64,000 nucleotides of DNA, from NCBI GenBank assembly GCA_003285105.1, contig CP030158.1, forward strand, positions 310,001-374,000. The letters run 5' to 3'. The position numbers and the translations under genes were made by a program. This DNA is from Roseithermus sacchariphilus. GTDB lineage: Bacteria; Bacteroidota; Rhodothermia; Rhodothermales; MEBIC09517. A model generated the notes under the pieces. It saw only the letters and a program-made list of their open reading frames with translations, ran no database searches and was not told the origin of the DNA. Shown one piece after another: positions 1 through 8,629 of this stretch (the first letter of the stretch is position 1; every line of letters begins with the position of its first letter).

Positions 1-131
1 AAGATAGCCGCCGCCTCCCGGTGAGTCAATCGGATGCGCCGGGCGCAGGGAGCGGAGCACCGTCCGGAAGGGCGATGGCGGGTTCGTTACGCGGTGTCCC
101 GTCACCCCCCCTCGCCCCTCGGGCCGTCGCG

Positions 132-1334
132 CTACGGCCGCGAGACGATCGGGGGATGGGCGAGGTCCCGGTACCGCGCCTCGACGGTGTCCCGGGGCAC
201 ATCACGGCCGGCTCTGACCCACCAGCGGTAGTGTACGTCCAGCGGCCGGGACCGGGTCAGGTCGAACGGGAAAAACTCCCCGAAGCGCCCGTAGCGCCGC
301 TCCGAGAACGGCGCGTACCCGCCGTCGGGGTTGGCCGGGTCGCTCAGGCAGGCGACGGTGAAGCCCTCGCCGCCGACGTCGAACTGCATGGCGTTCCAGG
401 GGAGGTTGACGTGGGTGCTGTCGTTGACGTCGAGGTCGGGTGGCCGATGGGCCCAGGCTGCCGGGCGCAGGAACGTCGTGCCGTCTGCGTGCTCGGCCAC
501 CTCCTGGGCCGCACGGAACTGCACCCCGGCATGGTGCCGGTCGCCGTCGAGCCGGATCGAGCCCCGACGCGTCTCGAGGTGCGTGCGCCAGTCGATCAGC
601 GTCTGCCCGGCGGGCTGCCGGAACACCCGCACGGTGCGTCGCTCCTCGGCGACCGGCTCGCCCTGCCGGTCGGTCCACCGGATGCGCACCGTGTGCCCCC
701 CGAAGACGGGGCCACCGACTTCCTCCTCGAAGGCCACGTGGGCCTGGTGCTCGCCGTCGTTGGCCCACCACAGGTTCAGCGTGTCGTCCTCGACGATGAC
801 CTCGGTGTAGCCGAAGAACAGCCCACGGTGGTGCTCGTGCAGCCCGCCCACGCCCTTCGTGATCCGGGGCGTGCCGTCGACCGGGTCGAAGACGTGGTGG
901 AACGGCTTGTTGGTGGCCTGGACGTGCGCCGGGTTGAAGACGGGATGGACGTACTGCAGGACCGGCCGCCCGGCCAGCAACAGCGTCCGGGCCGTGTCCG
1001 CATCGACCCGCCACGTGAACGAGGCCGCCACGGCGCACGCCTCCCCGAGGTGCAGGGTGTAGTGCCGGGACGCCCCGGCCGGCTGCGTCACCGTCCACCA
1101 GATGCGGCGGCGGCGCCCCTCCAGCGGCTCCACCTGCCCCGGCATCCCGGTGGTGCCGTCCCGGACGCACACGGGCGTCGCCCCGGTCACATCCGGCGCC
1201 TCGACGTCGAGGTAGACGGGGGTGGACACGCGATCGACGGTGCCGGACAGCACCGTCACCTCAAAGGTCGACGCGTCCGGGCCACAGGCTCCGAGCACCC
1301 AGGCCAGACCAAGTACCCACACGATACGTAGCAT
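132..1334 (-). CDS. DUF6807 (PmoA-like) family lipoprotein
   Basis: A 400-residue protein with a lipoprotein signal: hydrophobic residues 3-14 and a lipobox ending in Cys17 (VLGAC). The body matches the DUF6807 family, often labelled 'methane oxygenase PmoA' although it has no shown link to methane oxidation. The family hallmark LHEHHRGLFFGY lies at about residues 165-176, followed by many conserved His, Trp and Arg residues; members are often found with carbohydrate-degradation genes. The reaction is unknown; a role on a glycan or sugar derivative at the outer envelope is inference. It is transcribed away from the phosphofructokinase gene, and a 7-bp repeat array abuts its start codon. Start chosen because it gives the intact lipobox. 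Confidence 0.8.
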   Translation of the reverse strand: MLRIVWVLGLAWVLGACGPDASTFEVTVLSGTVDRVSTPVYLDVEAPDVTGATPVCVRDGTTGMPGQVEPLEGRRRRIWWTVTQPAGASRHYTLHLGEACAVAASFTWRVDADTARTLLLAGRPVLQYVHPVFNPAHVQATNKPFHHVFDPVDGTPRITKGVGGLHEHHRGLFFGYTEVIVEDDTLNLWWANDGEHQAHVAFEEEVGGPVFGGHTVRIRWTDRQGEPVAEERRTVRVFRQPAGQTLIDWRTHLETRRGSIRLDGDRHHAGVQFRAAQEVAEHADGTTFLRPAAWAHRPPDLDVNDSTHVNLPWNAMQFDVGGEGFTVACLSDPANPDGGYAPFSERRYGRFGEFFPFDLTRSRPLDVHYRWWVRAGRDVPRDTVEARYRDLAHPPIVSRP

Positions 1335-1423
1335 TCAGCTTTCAGCGGTCAGCGGTCAGCGATTAGCCGGCAGCCAGCAGCCAGAAGCCAGCAGCCAGCA
1401 GCCAGCAGCCAGCAGCCAGCAGC
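1335..1423. repeat. Composite heptanucleotide tandem repeat, copy A
   Basis: Two adjoining blocks of 7-bp units lie between the divergent DUF6807 and phosphofructokinase genes. The first block has units close to TCAGCGG (three, with decay at the edges); the second has about nine units of CAGCCAG, one of them AAGCCAG. The same two unit types recur at 39267-39400 and 54267-54436. The array starts at the base next to the start codon of the minus-strand gene, so it lies in its 5' leader or promoter. Function unknown. Confidence 0.9.
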
Positions 1424-1645
1424 ATGAATATATCGCATAACCCGGGGCGATGTGGGCCGGGGCGGTTGGTGGCCTTGAACCCGCCCCATCCGGCGTGCTA
1501 TCATGCCTCTGCTATCATGCCTCGGGGACCGGGATCGGGGAGGGGGATGGGAACGCGAAGCGCGCTGCCCGTCGGCCCGTCCTCCCGCCCGGCCGCGTCC
1601 CCGCCTCCATGCCCGCACGACCTGCTCGCCTGATCTTCCTGCTCC

Positions 1646-2773
1646 ATGCCCAAAGCCTTTCGCGTAGGCGTCCTGACCGGCGGCGGCGATGCCCCCGGCC
1701 TGAACGCCGTCATCCGCGCCGTCACCAAAAGCCTGATCCTGCAACACAACGCCGAGGTCGTCGGCATCGAAGACGGCTTCCAGGGCCTGATCGAGCAAGA
1801 CGTGCGGCCGCTGACCTATCGCGACGTCAGCGGCATCCTCACCCGGGGCGGGACGATCCTCGGCACCAGCAACAAAGCCAACCCGTTCAGCTACCACCGC
1901 CGCGGCGGGGCCGACGTCTCGGCCGAGGTGCTGCACTTCATTCACGACCTCGGCCTGGATGCGCTCGTCGTCATCGGCGGCGACGGGTCGATGTCTATCT
2001 CGCACGGGCTCTACGAACGCGGCGTGCCGATCGTCGGGGTGCCCAAGACCATCGACAACGACATCGTGGGGACGGATCGGACGTTCGGCTTCGACACGGC
2101 CGTCTCCATTGCCACGGAGGCCATCGACCGGCTGCACACGACGGCGCAGAGTCACAACCGGGTCATGATCGTCGAGACGATGGGCCGCTATGCGGGCTGG
2201 ATCGCGCTCTATGCCGGGGTGGCCGGCGGGGCGGACGTGATCCTGATCCCGGAGATCGACTTCGACCTCGAGGCCATCGCGCGGGTGTGCCGCGAGCGGG
2301 AGGACGGCGGCCAGCGCTTCACGATCGTCGCCGTGGCCGAGGGGGCCCGGCCGCAGGGCGGCGAGATGGTCGTGGCGAAGCGCGTCGAGGACAGCCCGGA
2401 CCCGATCCGGCTGGGCGGCATCGGCCGCTTCCTCGAAGCCGAACTGCGCACGCGCGTGCAGAGCGAGGTGCGCACGACCATCCTCGGGCACATGCAGCGC
2501 GGCGGCACCCCGACGGCCTACGACCGCAACCTCGCCACCTGCTTCGGCGCCTATGCCGCGGCCATGGTGGCCGGCGGCCAGTTCGGCCGGATGGTCGCCC
2601 TGCAGGACGGCCACTTCACGAGCGTCGACCTCGCCAGCGTCGCCAACCGGACGCGCACGGTCCCGCTGGACGCGCCGATGGTCGCCACGGCGCTGGCCGT
2701 CGGCACCTCCTTCGGCGTGAGCGACTTCGACCGGCGGCTGAACCCGACGGCTCCCGTCCCGGGCGTCGTCTGA
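1646..2773 (+). CDS. pfkA: 6-phosphofructokinase
   Basis: Phosphorylates fructose 6-phosphate to fructose 1,6-bisphosphate in glycolysis (cytosol). The 375-residue protein shows the whole PFK signature: TGGGDAPGLN (11-20), GGDGS (111-115), PKTIDNDIVGTDRTFGFDTA (133-152), VETMGR (176-181) and LGHMQRGGTPTAYDR near the C-terminus. The two residues that mark phosphoryl donor are split: the residue equivalent to E. coli Gly104 is Gly114 (ATP-type), but the equivalent of Gly124 is Lys134, the residue typical of PPi-dependent and mixed-lineage enzymes. ATP use is therefore likely but should be tested. Length fits the short bacterial group. It begins 222 bp after the repeat array; the next gene follows after 54 bp, so the two may be co-transcribed. 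Confidence 0.93.
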   Translation: MPKAFRVGVLTGGGDAPGLNAVIRAVTKSLILQHNAEVVGIEDGFQGLIEQDVRPLTYRDVSGILTRGGTILGTSNKANPFSYHRRGGADVSAEVLHFIHDLGLDALVVIGGDGSMSISHGLYERGVPIVGVPKTIDNDIVGTDRTFGFDTAVSIATEAIDRLHTTAQSHNRVMIVETMGRYAGWIALYAGVAGGADVILIPEIDFDLEAIARVCREREDGGQRFTIVAVAEGARPQGGEMVVAKRVEDSPDPIRLGGIGRFLEAELRTRVQSEVRTTILGHMQRGGTPTAYDRNLATCFGAYAAAMVAGGQFGRMVALQDGHFTSVDLASVANRTRTVPLDAPMVATALAVGTSFGVSDFDRRLNPTAPVPGVV

Positions 2774-2827
2774 CGCCCCTCCGGCACCGGCGGCGCCTCG
2801 TCCCCCTGCCTTTTTCCGCACCCGCCC

Positions 2828-3748
2828 ATGCACGTCTACCTCACCGGCGCGTCAGGCTTCGTCGGCTCCTACGTCCTGCGGGAGCTGGTGGCCCGGGGCC
2901 ACACCGCTCGCTGCCTGCTGCGCGACAAACGCGCGCCCCTCGCCGTCGACACCGACGCGGTGGAACGCGTCCGCGGCGACGTCACCGATCCGAAGTCGCT
3001 GACGGGCACGATGCGAGGCTGCGACGCGGTGATCCACCTGGTCGGGATCATCGAGGAACATCCGTCGAAGGGCATCACCTTCGAGGCCATCCACCACCAG
3101 GGCACCCGGCACGTGGTGGACGAGGCGCGGGACAGCGGGATCGAGCGGTTCGTGCAGATGAGTGCCAACGGCGCCCGGCCGGACGGCGTCTCGGCCTACC
3201 AGACGTCGAAGTGGAAGGCCGAGGAATACGTCCGGGCGGCGGGCTTCGCCCACGCGACGGTCTTTCGCCCGGCCGTCATCTTCGGCGATCCGGGGCCGGA
3301 CCACCCGGAGTTCTGCAAGCAACTCGCCACGGACCTCATCAAGCCCTTCCCGATCCTGCCCGTCTTCGGCGACGGCTCGTACCGCCTCCAGCCCATCTCG
3401 GTCGAGGAGGTGGCGGCCGCGTTCGTGCAGGCGCTGACGAACGACCGGGCCGCCGGCCAGACCTACTGCGCGGCCGGCCCCGAGGCGTTGCCCTACACCG
3501 AGGTGCTGGACATCATCACCCGGGCCCTGGGCCTCGAGCCCCGGCCCAAGCTGCCGCAGCCGATCTGGCTGGTCCGCCCTGTCGTCCACACCCTCGGGCG
3601 GATCGGGCTGCTGCCCATCTCCCCGGATCAGTTCGAGATGCTGATCGAGGGCAACGTGTGCGACAGCCGCGCGTTCTATCGCGACTTCGACGTGACGCCG
3701 CGCCCGTTCACGCCGGAGAACCTGGCCTACCTGAAGCGGGTAGCCTGA
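2828..3748 (+). CDS. NDUFA9-like atypical SDR oxidoreductase
   Basis: A 306-residue NAD(P)-binding protein of the atypical short-chain dehydrogenase group that includes the complex I accessory subunit NDUFA9. It has the dinucleotide motif TGASGFVGS (6-14), a downstream Asp (GDVTD, about 50-54), VIHLVGI (68-74) and YQTSK (124-128), which occupies the YxxxK position. The C-terminal third (about 200-306) resembles the substrate side of this family. Bacterial members often sit apart from complex I genes, as here; a role in quinone or lipid metabolism or as a chaperone is only inference. Soluble, no signal peptide. It follows pfkA closely on the same strand. Confidence 0.78.
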   Translation: MHVYLTGASGFVGSYVLRELVARGHTARCLLRDKRAPLAVDTDAVERVRGDVTDPKSLTGTMRGCDAVIHLVGIIEEHPSKGITFEAIHHQGTRHVVDEARDSGIERFVQMSANGARPDGVSAYQTSKWKAEEYVRAAGFAHATVFRPAVIFGDPGPDHPEFCKQLATDLIKPFPILPVFGDGSYRLQPISVEEVAAAFVQALTNDRAAGQTYCAAGPEALPYTEVLDIITRALGLEPRPKLPQPIWLVRPVVHTLGRIGLLPISPDQFEMLIEGNVCDSRAFYRDFDVTPRPFTPENLAYLKRVA

Positions 3749-3874
3749 TCGCCCGGCGCCGGGCGGATCGGGCCGGCACCGGAGCGACGTTTTCGCAGAA
3801 ACCCCACGCCGCCCCCTCCGCCGGCGCGTATCTTCGTGCGTGTCCCGTTGTTGCCTACCACCCTCCCCCCGTCC

Positions 3875-4531
3875 ATGCGATCCGAGCACGAGCCGTTGCC
3901 GTCCGGGAAGAAGTACGTGGCCGTCGCCGGCAACATCGGCGCCGGCAAAAGCTCCCTGACGAAGGTGCTGAGCGACTATTTCAAGTGGGAACCCTTCTAC
4001 GAGCGGGTGGACGACAATCCGTACCTGGCCGATTTCTACAATGACATGCGGCGGTGGTCGTTCAACCTGCAGGTCTTCTTCCTCTCCAGCCGGTTCAACC
4101 ACCAGCGCCAGATCGAGGCCGCGCCCCACTCGGTCGTGCAGGACCGTTCGATCTACGAGGATGCCGAGATCTTCGCCCGCAACCTGCACGAGATGGGGCT
4201 GATGAGCCCGCGGGACTTCGAGAACTACCGGGAGTTGTTCTCGATCATGACCTCGTACCTGAAGCCCCCGGATCTGCTGATCTACCTGCGGGCGTCCGTG
4301 CCGACGCTCGTGCGCCACATTCAGTCGCGCGGCCGCGCCTATGAATCGACCATCCGCATCGAGTACCTGGAGCGGCTCAACCGGCACTACGAGGACTGGG
4401 TGGAGCGCTACGACCTGGGGCCGAAGATGATCGTGGACGTGGATTCGCTCGACTTCGTCAACGAGGTCGAAGACCGCCGCGAGATCATCGGGCGGGTGGA
4501 GAGCCGGCTCTACGGCCTCTTCCCGGAGTGA
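3875..4531 (+). CDS. Deoxynucleoside kinase (dNK family)
   Basis: A 218-residue P-loop kinase that phosphorylates deoxynucleosides in the salvage pathway. Visible motifs are the P-loop GNIGAGKSS (19-27), ERVDDNPYL (43-51) which includes the substrate-contacting Glu, QDRSIYED (89-96) with the DRS motif, and the arginine-rich lid QSRGRAYESTI. Base specificity (dA/dG or dT/dC) cannot be told from the sequence alone. ATG 3875 is chosen over an upstream GTG at 3836 because the extra 13 residues (proline-rich) do not fit the family and the P-loop normally lies close to the N-terminus. Its stop overlaps the GTG start of the next gene by 4 bases, suggesting translational coupling. Confidence 0.9.
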   Translation: MRSEHEPLPSGKKYVAVAGNIGAGKSSLTKVLSDYFKWEPFYERVDDNPYLADFYNDMRRWSFNLQVFFLSSRFNHQRQIEAAPHSVVQDRSIYEDAEIFARNLHEMGLMSPRDFENYRELFSIMTSYLKPPDLLIYLRASVPTLVRHIQSRGRAYESTIRIEYLERLNRHYEDWVERYDLGPKMIVDVDSLDFVNEVEDRREIIGRVESRLYGLFPE

Positions 4532-6612
4532 GCGAGCCGCATCCGACCGTGCACGGGATCCCGACCGGAACGCCTCGCCTGGCCGGATCGGCCGTTCGGC
4601 CGCTCGTCCTGCTGGGCCTGCTGGGCCTGCTGGCGGTGCTGCCGGTCCGGGCGCAGGAGACGCTGCCGGGGGACTCGCTCGCGTCACCTCGGCCGGATAC
4701 GCTCGCGTCGCCGGATACGCTCTCGGGCGCCGCGCCGGACACGCGGTTCCGGCCGGACTCGGTGCGTCTGGTGCGAGCGCCGGTGGGCTTCGAGGCCGGG
4801 GTCGGTACGGCCATCGGGCCGGTGCGTCCGGCGCGGCAGCCGGCGCTGAGCGCCGTCGATCTCCTGGAGCGGATGCCGGGCTCGTTCGTCTACCGCTTCG
4901 GCGACCTCGGCTGGCCCGACGGCTGGAGCCCTTACGGGCTACCGCCGCAACACGTGGATCTGCTGCTGAACGGGTGGCCGTTCGAGGGCCTGGTCACGGG
5001 CCGGCCGCGCTACGACCTGCTGCCGCTGGCCTTCCTGGCGCCGCTGCGCAGCGGGCCGGGCCGGCATGGCGCCGCCGCCACGACCTACGCCGAGATGTAC
5101 CCCTACGCCGCGGCCGAGCCGCTCACGGAACTGCGCTACCAGGCCGGGGGGATGCAGAGCGTGACGGCCGTCCACGTGCAGCGACGGCGGCGGCCTCTCT
5201 TCGGGCGGCCCGGCATCCTGGATGTGCTCGTCGGCTACGGCGGGCACGGCGCCGACGGGGAGTACCCCGGCAGCCGCCTCCGCCGGGCGCGGCAGGTGCT
5301 GGGCCGCCTCCGCTACGAGCAGGCCGCCGTCTCGGTCGAGGTGTCGAACCTGCACACGCGCTGGCAACTGGGGGCCCACGGCGGGGTGCTCCCGCAGGCC
5401 GGGCAATCCTTCACGTCCATCTACGAGCGCTTCGGGGCGCAGGTCGCCCACGCCGGGGCCGAACGCCAGACCCTCCGCAACGACCTGAGTGCCACGCTCC
5501 GCGCCCGGCTCCTCCCGGGCTTCCGGCAGCCGCTGACCGTCTCGGCCGGCTGGACGTCCGAGATCTTCCGCTATACCAACCCGGGGGCGGACACGCTGGA
5601 CACCCGCGCCCACCGCTACGGCCTCCGGGGAGAGCAGGCCGTGCGGCTCGGTCCGCAGCACCTCCGGCTCCGGGCCGAGGGCTGGACGGACCGCCTCGTG
5701 CGTAGCAACGCCCTGCCGGACTCGCTCGGGCAGCACCGCCGGCAGCTGCACCTGAGCGTGCGCGACTCGCTGGCGGTGGGGCGCCTGGCCGTCGTGGCCG
5801 AGGGCGGCTTCCACACGGGCACGCAGACCTTCCCGAGCGCCGCCGCCCACGTCGGGCTGGACCTGGGGCGGCTGCGGCTGTTCGCCGAAGCGCGTCACAC
5901 CGGCCTGGCTGCTTCCTGGATCGAGGCCCACGGCTACGGCCGCTTCGTCGCCCCGCCGGAGGCCCTGCCGGACCGCCGGCTGACGCTGGGCCGGGCGGGC
6001 CTCGCCCTCCGGCTCGGCCCGCTGACGCTGGCCGCCGAGGGCTTCGTCCATGAGATCCAGCACCCCGCCGACCTGTTCGTCGTCGGGGACGACAGCCTGG
6101 CCGTCCGCACCGCCGCCTCACCCTTCCGGCGGGCGGGGCTCACCGGCACGCTCGGGTGGCGGCACACGGCGGCGCGGGGGCTCTACCTGCACCTCCAGCC
6201 GACCGCCTCTACCTTCCTCACCGAGCCGGACTCCGACCTGCACGCCCGCGTGGCCGCCAGCCTGCCCGCCCTCTTCGGAGAGGGACGGCTCGGGGCCCGC
6301 TTCCGGCTGTTCCGCGGCGACCTCGACGCCGACCTCTACCTGCGGGGGCGGTTCTGGTCGGAGATGCGCAGCCGCACCCTGCACGACCCCACGGGCCTGC
6401 TCGCCGTGCCCTCCTCGACGGCGCGGGTCTTCGGCCCCAGCGGCACGCTCGACGTCGTCCTGGAGGCCACCGTCCGCACGGCGACCCTCTTTCTGGTCTT
6501 TGAGAACGGGCTCAGCGGCACGCCCCTCCAGCCCGGCACCCTTGTCGTCCCCGTCTACCCGTTGCCCGAGCAGCGCTTCCGCTTCGGCGTCTTCTGGCCG
6601 ATCCGGGGCTGA
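4528..6612 (+). CDS. TonB-receptor-like outer-membrane barrel protein
   Basis: A 694-residue exported protein. After a basic lead it has a hydrophobic stretch (about 24-40) ending AQ, a typical signal peptide. Residues 105-190 (LSAVDLLERMPGSFVYRFGD and on) resemble a TonB-receptor plug: a 'disc-like' Leu-Glu-Arg-Met segment, then LLNGWPFEG. The rest is alternating polar and hydrophobic strands ending in phenylalanine-rich FRFGVFWPIRG, as expected for a beta-barrel. There is no visible TonB box, so it may be a substrate-independent barrel rather than a true receptor. Starts at GTG overlapping the kinase stop by 4 bases; the ligand is unknown. Confidence 0.7.
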   Translation: MSEPHPTVHGIPTGTPRLAGSAVRPLVLLGLLGLLAVLPVRAQETLPGDSLASPRPDTLASPDTLSGAAPDTRFRPDSVRLVRAPVGFEAGVGTAIGPVRPARQPALSAVDLLERMPGSFVYRFGDLGWPDGWSPYGLPPQHVDLLLNGWPFEGLVTGRPRYDLLPLAFLAPLRSGPGRHGAAATTYAEMYPYAAAEPLTELRYQAGGMQSVTAVHVQRRRRPLFGRPGILDVLVGYGGHGADGEYPGSRLRRARQVLGRLRYEQAAVSVEVSNLHTRWQLGAHGGVLPQAGQSFTSIYERFGAQVAHAGAERQTLRNDLSATLRARLLPGFRQPLTVSAGWTSEIFRYTNPGADTLDTRAHRYGLRGEQAVRLGPQHLRLRAEGWTDRLVRSNALPDSLGQHRRQLHLSVRDSLAVGRLAVVAEGGFHTGTQTFPSAAAHVGLDLGRLRLFAEARHTGLAASWIEAHGYGRFVAPPEALPDRRLTLGRAGLALRLGPLTLAAEGFVHEIQHPADLFVVGDDSLAVRTAASPFRRAGLTGTLGWRHTAARGLYLHLQPTASTFLTEPDSDLHARVAASLPALFGEGRLGARFRLFRGDLDADLYLRGRFWSEMRSRTLHDPTGLLAVPSSTARVFGPSGTLDVVLEATVRTATLFLVFENGLSGTPLQPGTLVVPVYPLPEQRFRFGVFWPIRG

Positions 6613-6677
6613 AGACGGCGCGGGCGTGCCCGGGCCCACGCCGCCACCTCCTGCCGACGACCTGATCGCTCTGCCTC

Positions 6678-8537
6678 ATGGCTCCCGCTCCTGCATCCTC
6701 CACCCCCGCGCACCTGACCCGCTACCTGGAGCGGCTCGACCGGCGTGCGGCAACCCTTCAGCAGCAGAGCCTTCGCTACAGCCGGGTGCGGCTGGCGCTG
6801 GTGCTGGGCACCGCCGTGCTCGCCTTTGCCCTCGGGCAGACCGCCGGCCCCCCGGCGGGATGGGCGGTGGCGCTGGCCGGCGTCGCGGCCTTCCTGCTGG
6901 TGGCCCGCCGGCACGCCCGGCTGGAGGACGGCCTCACCCGCCTCCGCCGCTGGCGCCGCCTCAAAGCCACGCACCTCGCCCGGCTGCACCTCGACTGGGA
7001 GGCGCTGCCGCCTCCGGCAGACACCGCGCCGGACCCCGCCCATCCCTTCGCTGCCGACCTCACCCTGATCGGCCCGCGCTCGCTGCATCATCTGCTGGAC
7101 ACCACCGCCTCGCGAGGCGGCAGCGAACGCCTCCGGGCCTGGCTCACCGCCCCCGTCCCGGACCTCGACGCGGCGCGCCGCCGCCAGCGGCTCGTCCGGG
7201 CGCTGGCCACGAACGCCCGCTTCCGGGACAAGCTGACGCTCTACGGCACGCTGATGGCGGACTCGCTGCATGCCGTGCGCTGGGACGAAACCGCGCTCCG
7301 GCGCTGGCTGACCCGACCCGCGCCGCCCCGCTCCCTGAGGCCCTGGCTCGTCGGCCTCAGCGCGCTGGCCGCGGCGAACCTCGTCCTCGTGCTGCTCCAC
7401 CTGGCCGGGGTGCTGCCGGCCGTGTGGTCCGTCACCCTCGTCGCCTACGTCGGCCTCTACCTGTCGCGCTACAACGCATTCAAGCACCTGTTCGACGAGG
7501 TGCTGGACCTGGAGGCGGACCTGCGCCGCATCCAGCCGGTGCTCCGCTTCCTCGAAACCACCGGCTGGCCTCGCCACGCGGAGCTGGCACGCCACCTCGC
7601 CCCGCTGCAGCAGACCGGGGCCCGGCCCTCGACCCACCTGCGCCAGGTGCGCCGCATCGCCGCCGCCGTGGCCCTCACCCGCAACGAGCTGATGGCGGTG
7701 CTGCTCAACGTCCTGCTGCCCTGGAATCTGCTCTTCACACACCGGTTCAACCAGGAGACGAAGCGGCTGCAAGACCACCTGCCGCGCTGGCTGGACGTCT
7801 GGTACGACCTCGAAGCGCTGTGTGCCCTGGCTCGCTTCGCCGACCACCACGCCGGCACGTCCTTCCCCGACCTCCTCGCGCCCGACGCCCCCGGCCCCGT
7901 CTTCGACGGGCGCGGCCTCGGCCACCCGCTGCTGGCTCCGACGGCCAAGGTGCGCAACGACTTCCGGGTGGACCACCTCGGCGAGATCACGCTCATCACC
8001 GGCTCGAACATGTCCGGCAAGAGCACCTTCCTCCGCACCGTCGGGGTCAACCTGTGCCTGGCGATGGCCGGCGGACCGGTGGACGCCACGGCGCTGCGCA
8101 CCATCCCGTTCCGCCTGTTCACCAGCCTCAATGTGCAGGACTCGGTGCAGGACGGCCTCTCCTTCTTCTACGCCGAGGTGCGTCGCCTCAAGGCGCTGCT
8201 GGACGCGCTCCGGACCCCGCATCCGGTGCCGCTGTTCTTTCTCATCGACGAGATCTTCCGGGGCACCAACAACCGCGAGCGGCGGATCGGCAGCGAGGCG
8301 TACGTGCGCGCGCTGGCGGCGGCCCGCGGCACCGGCCTCATCACCACGCACGACCTGGAGCTGACAGCCCTCGCCGACGAGATCCCGACGCTGCACAACG
8401 CCCACTTCCGCGAGGACGTGCGGGACGACCGCATGGTGTTCGACTACCGGCTGCGCCCCGGCCCGTGCCCGACCACCAACGCGCTCACGATCATGAAGCT
8501 GGAGGGCCTCCCCGTCGAGCCCGCACCGCCCCGCTGA
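6678..8537 (+). CDS. Membrane-anchored MutS-family ATPase
   Basis: A 619-residue protein with the MutS C-terminal ATPase: Walker A GSNMSGKST (442-450), signature region, Walker B FFLIDEIFRGTN (about 520-531) and the following conserved THD (about residue 557). It lacks the mismatch-recognition and connector domains of MutS1. Instead it has two hydrophobic regions, about 37-78 and 221-265, each long enough for two membrane spans, between which lies a lever-like helical domain. This layout is seen in a MutS-like group common in Bacteroidota whose job is unknown; mismatch repair is not supported. The following EcsC gene begins 93 bp downstream on the same strand. Confidence 0.85.
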   Translation: MAPAPASSTPAHLTRYLERLDRRAATLQQQSLRYSRVRLALVLGTAVLAFALGQTAGPPAGWAVALAGVAAFLLVARRHARLEDGLTRLRRWRRLKATHLARLHLDWEALPPPADTAPDPAHPFAADLTLIGPRSLHHLLDTTASRGGSERLRAWLTAPVPDLDAARRRQRLVRALATNARFRDKLTLYGTLMADSLHAVRWDETALRRWLTRPAPPRSLRPWLVGLSALAAANLVLVLLHLAGVLPAVWSVTLVAYVGLYLSRYNAFKHLFDEVLDLEADLRRIQPVLRFLETTGWPRHAELARHLAPLQQTGARPSTHLRQVRRIAAAVALTRNELMAVLLNVLLPWNLLFTHRFNQETKRLQDHLPRWLDVWYDLEALCALARFADHHAGTSFPDLLAPDAPGPVFDGRGLGHPLLAPTAKVRNDFRVDHLGEITLITGSNMSGKSTFLRTVGVNLCLAMAGGPVDATALRTIPFRLFTSLNVQDSVQDGLSFFYAEVRRLKALLDALRTPHPVPLFFLIDEIFRGTNNRERRIGSEAYVRALAAARGTGLITTHDLELTALADEIPTLHNAHFREDVRDDRMVFDYRLRPGPCPTTNALTIMKLEGLPVEPAPPR

Positions 8538-8629
8538 CCGCCCGGCACAACCATTTCCGCGGAGTGCGTATAACCCGGAGCCGCCGGCCCCGCGAACCGG
8601 CTCCCTCCGAACCCGCCTCCCGCGCGCTC

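Noticed and set aside
21-1331. A 436-residue open frame on the plus strand opposite the DUF6807 gene
   Set aside because: It is antisense to a protein with a lipobox and family motif, and its product is arginine/valine-rich and of low likelihood; high GC makes such shadow frames common.
2828-3748. Evidence for a complex I operon
   Set aside because: The NDUFA9-like protein is alone; no nuo genes lie nearby.
2852-4687. A 611-residue minus-strand open frame across the NDUFA9-like and kinase genes
   Set aside because: Overlaps two well-supported genes on the other strand; composition is that of a GC-rich shadow.
6678-8537. Mismatch repair mutS
   Set aside because: It lacks the N-terminal mismatch-binding domain and carries membrane regions, so a repair role is not supported.
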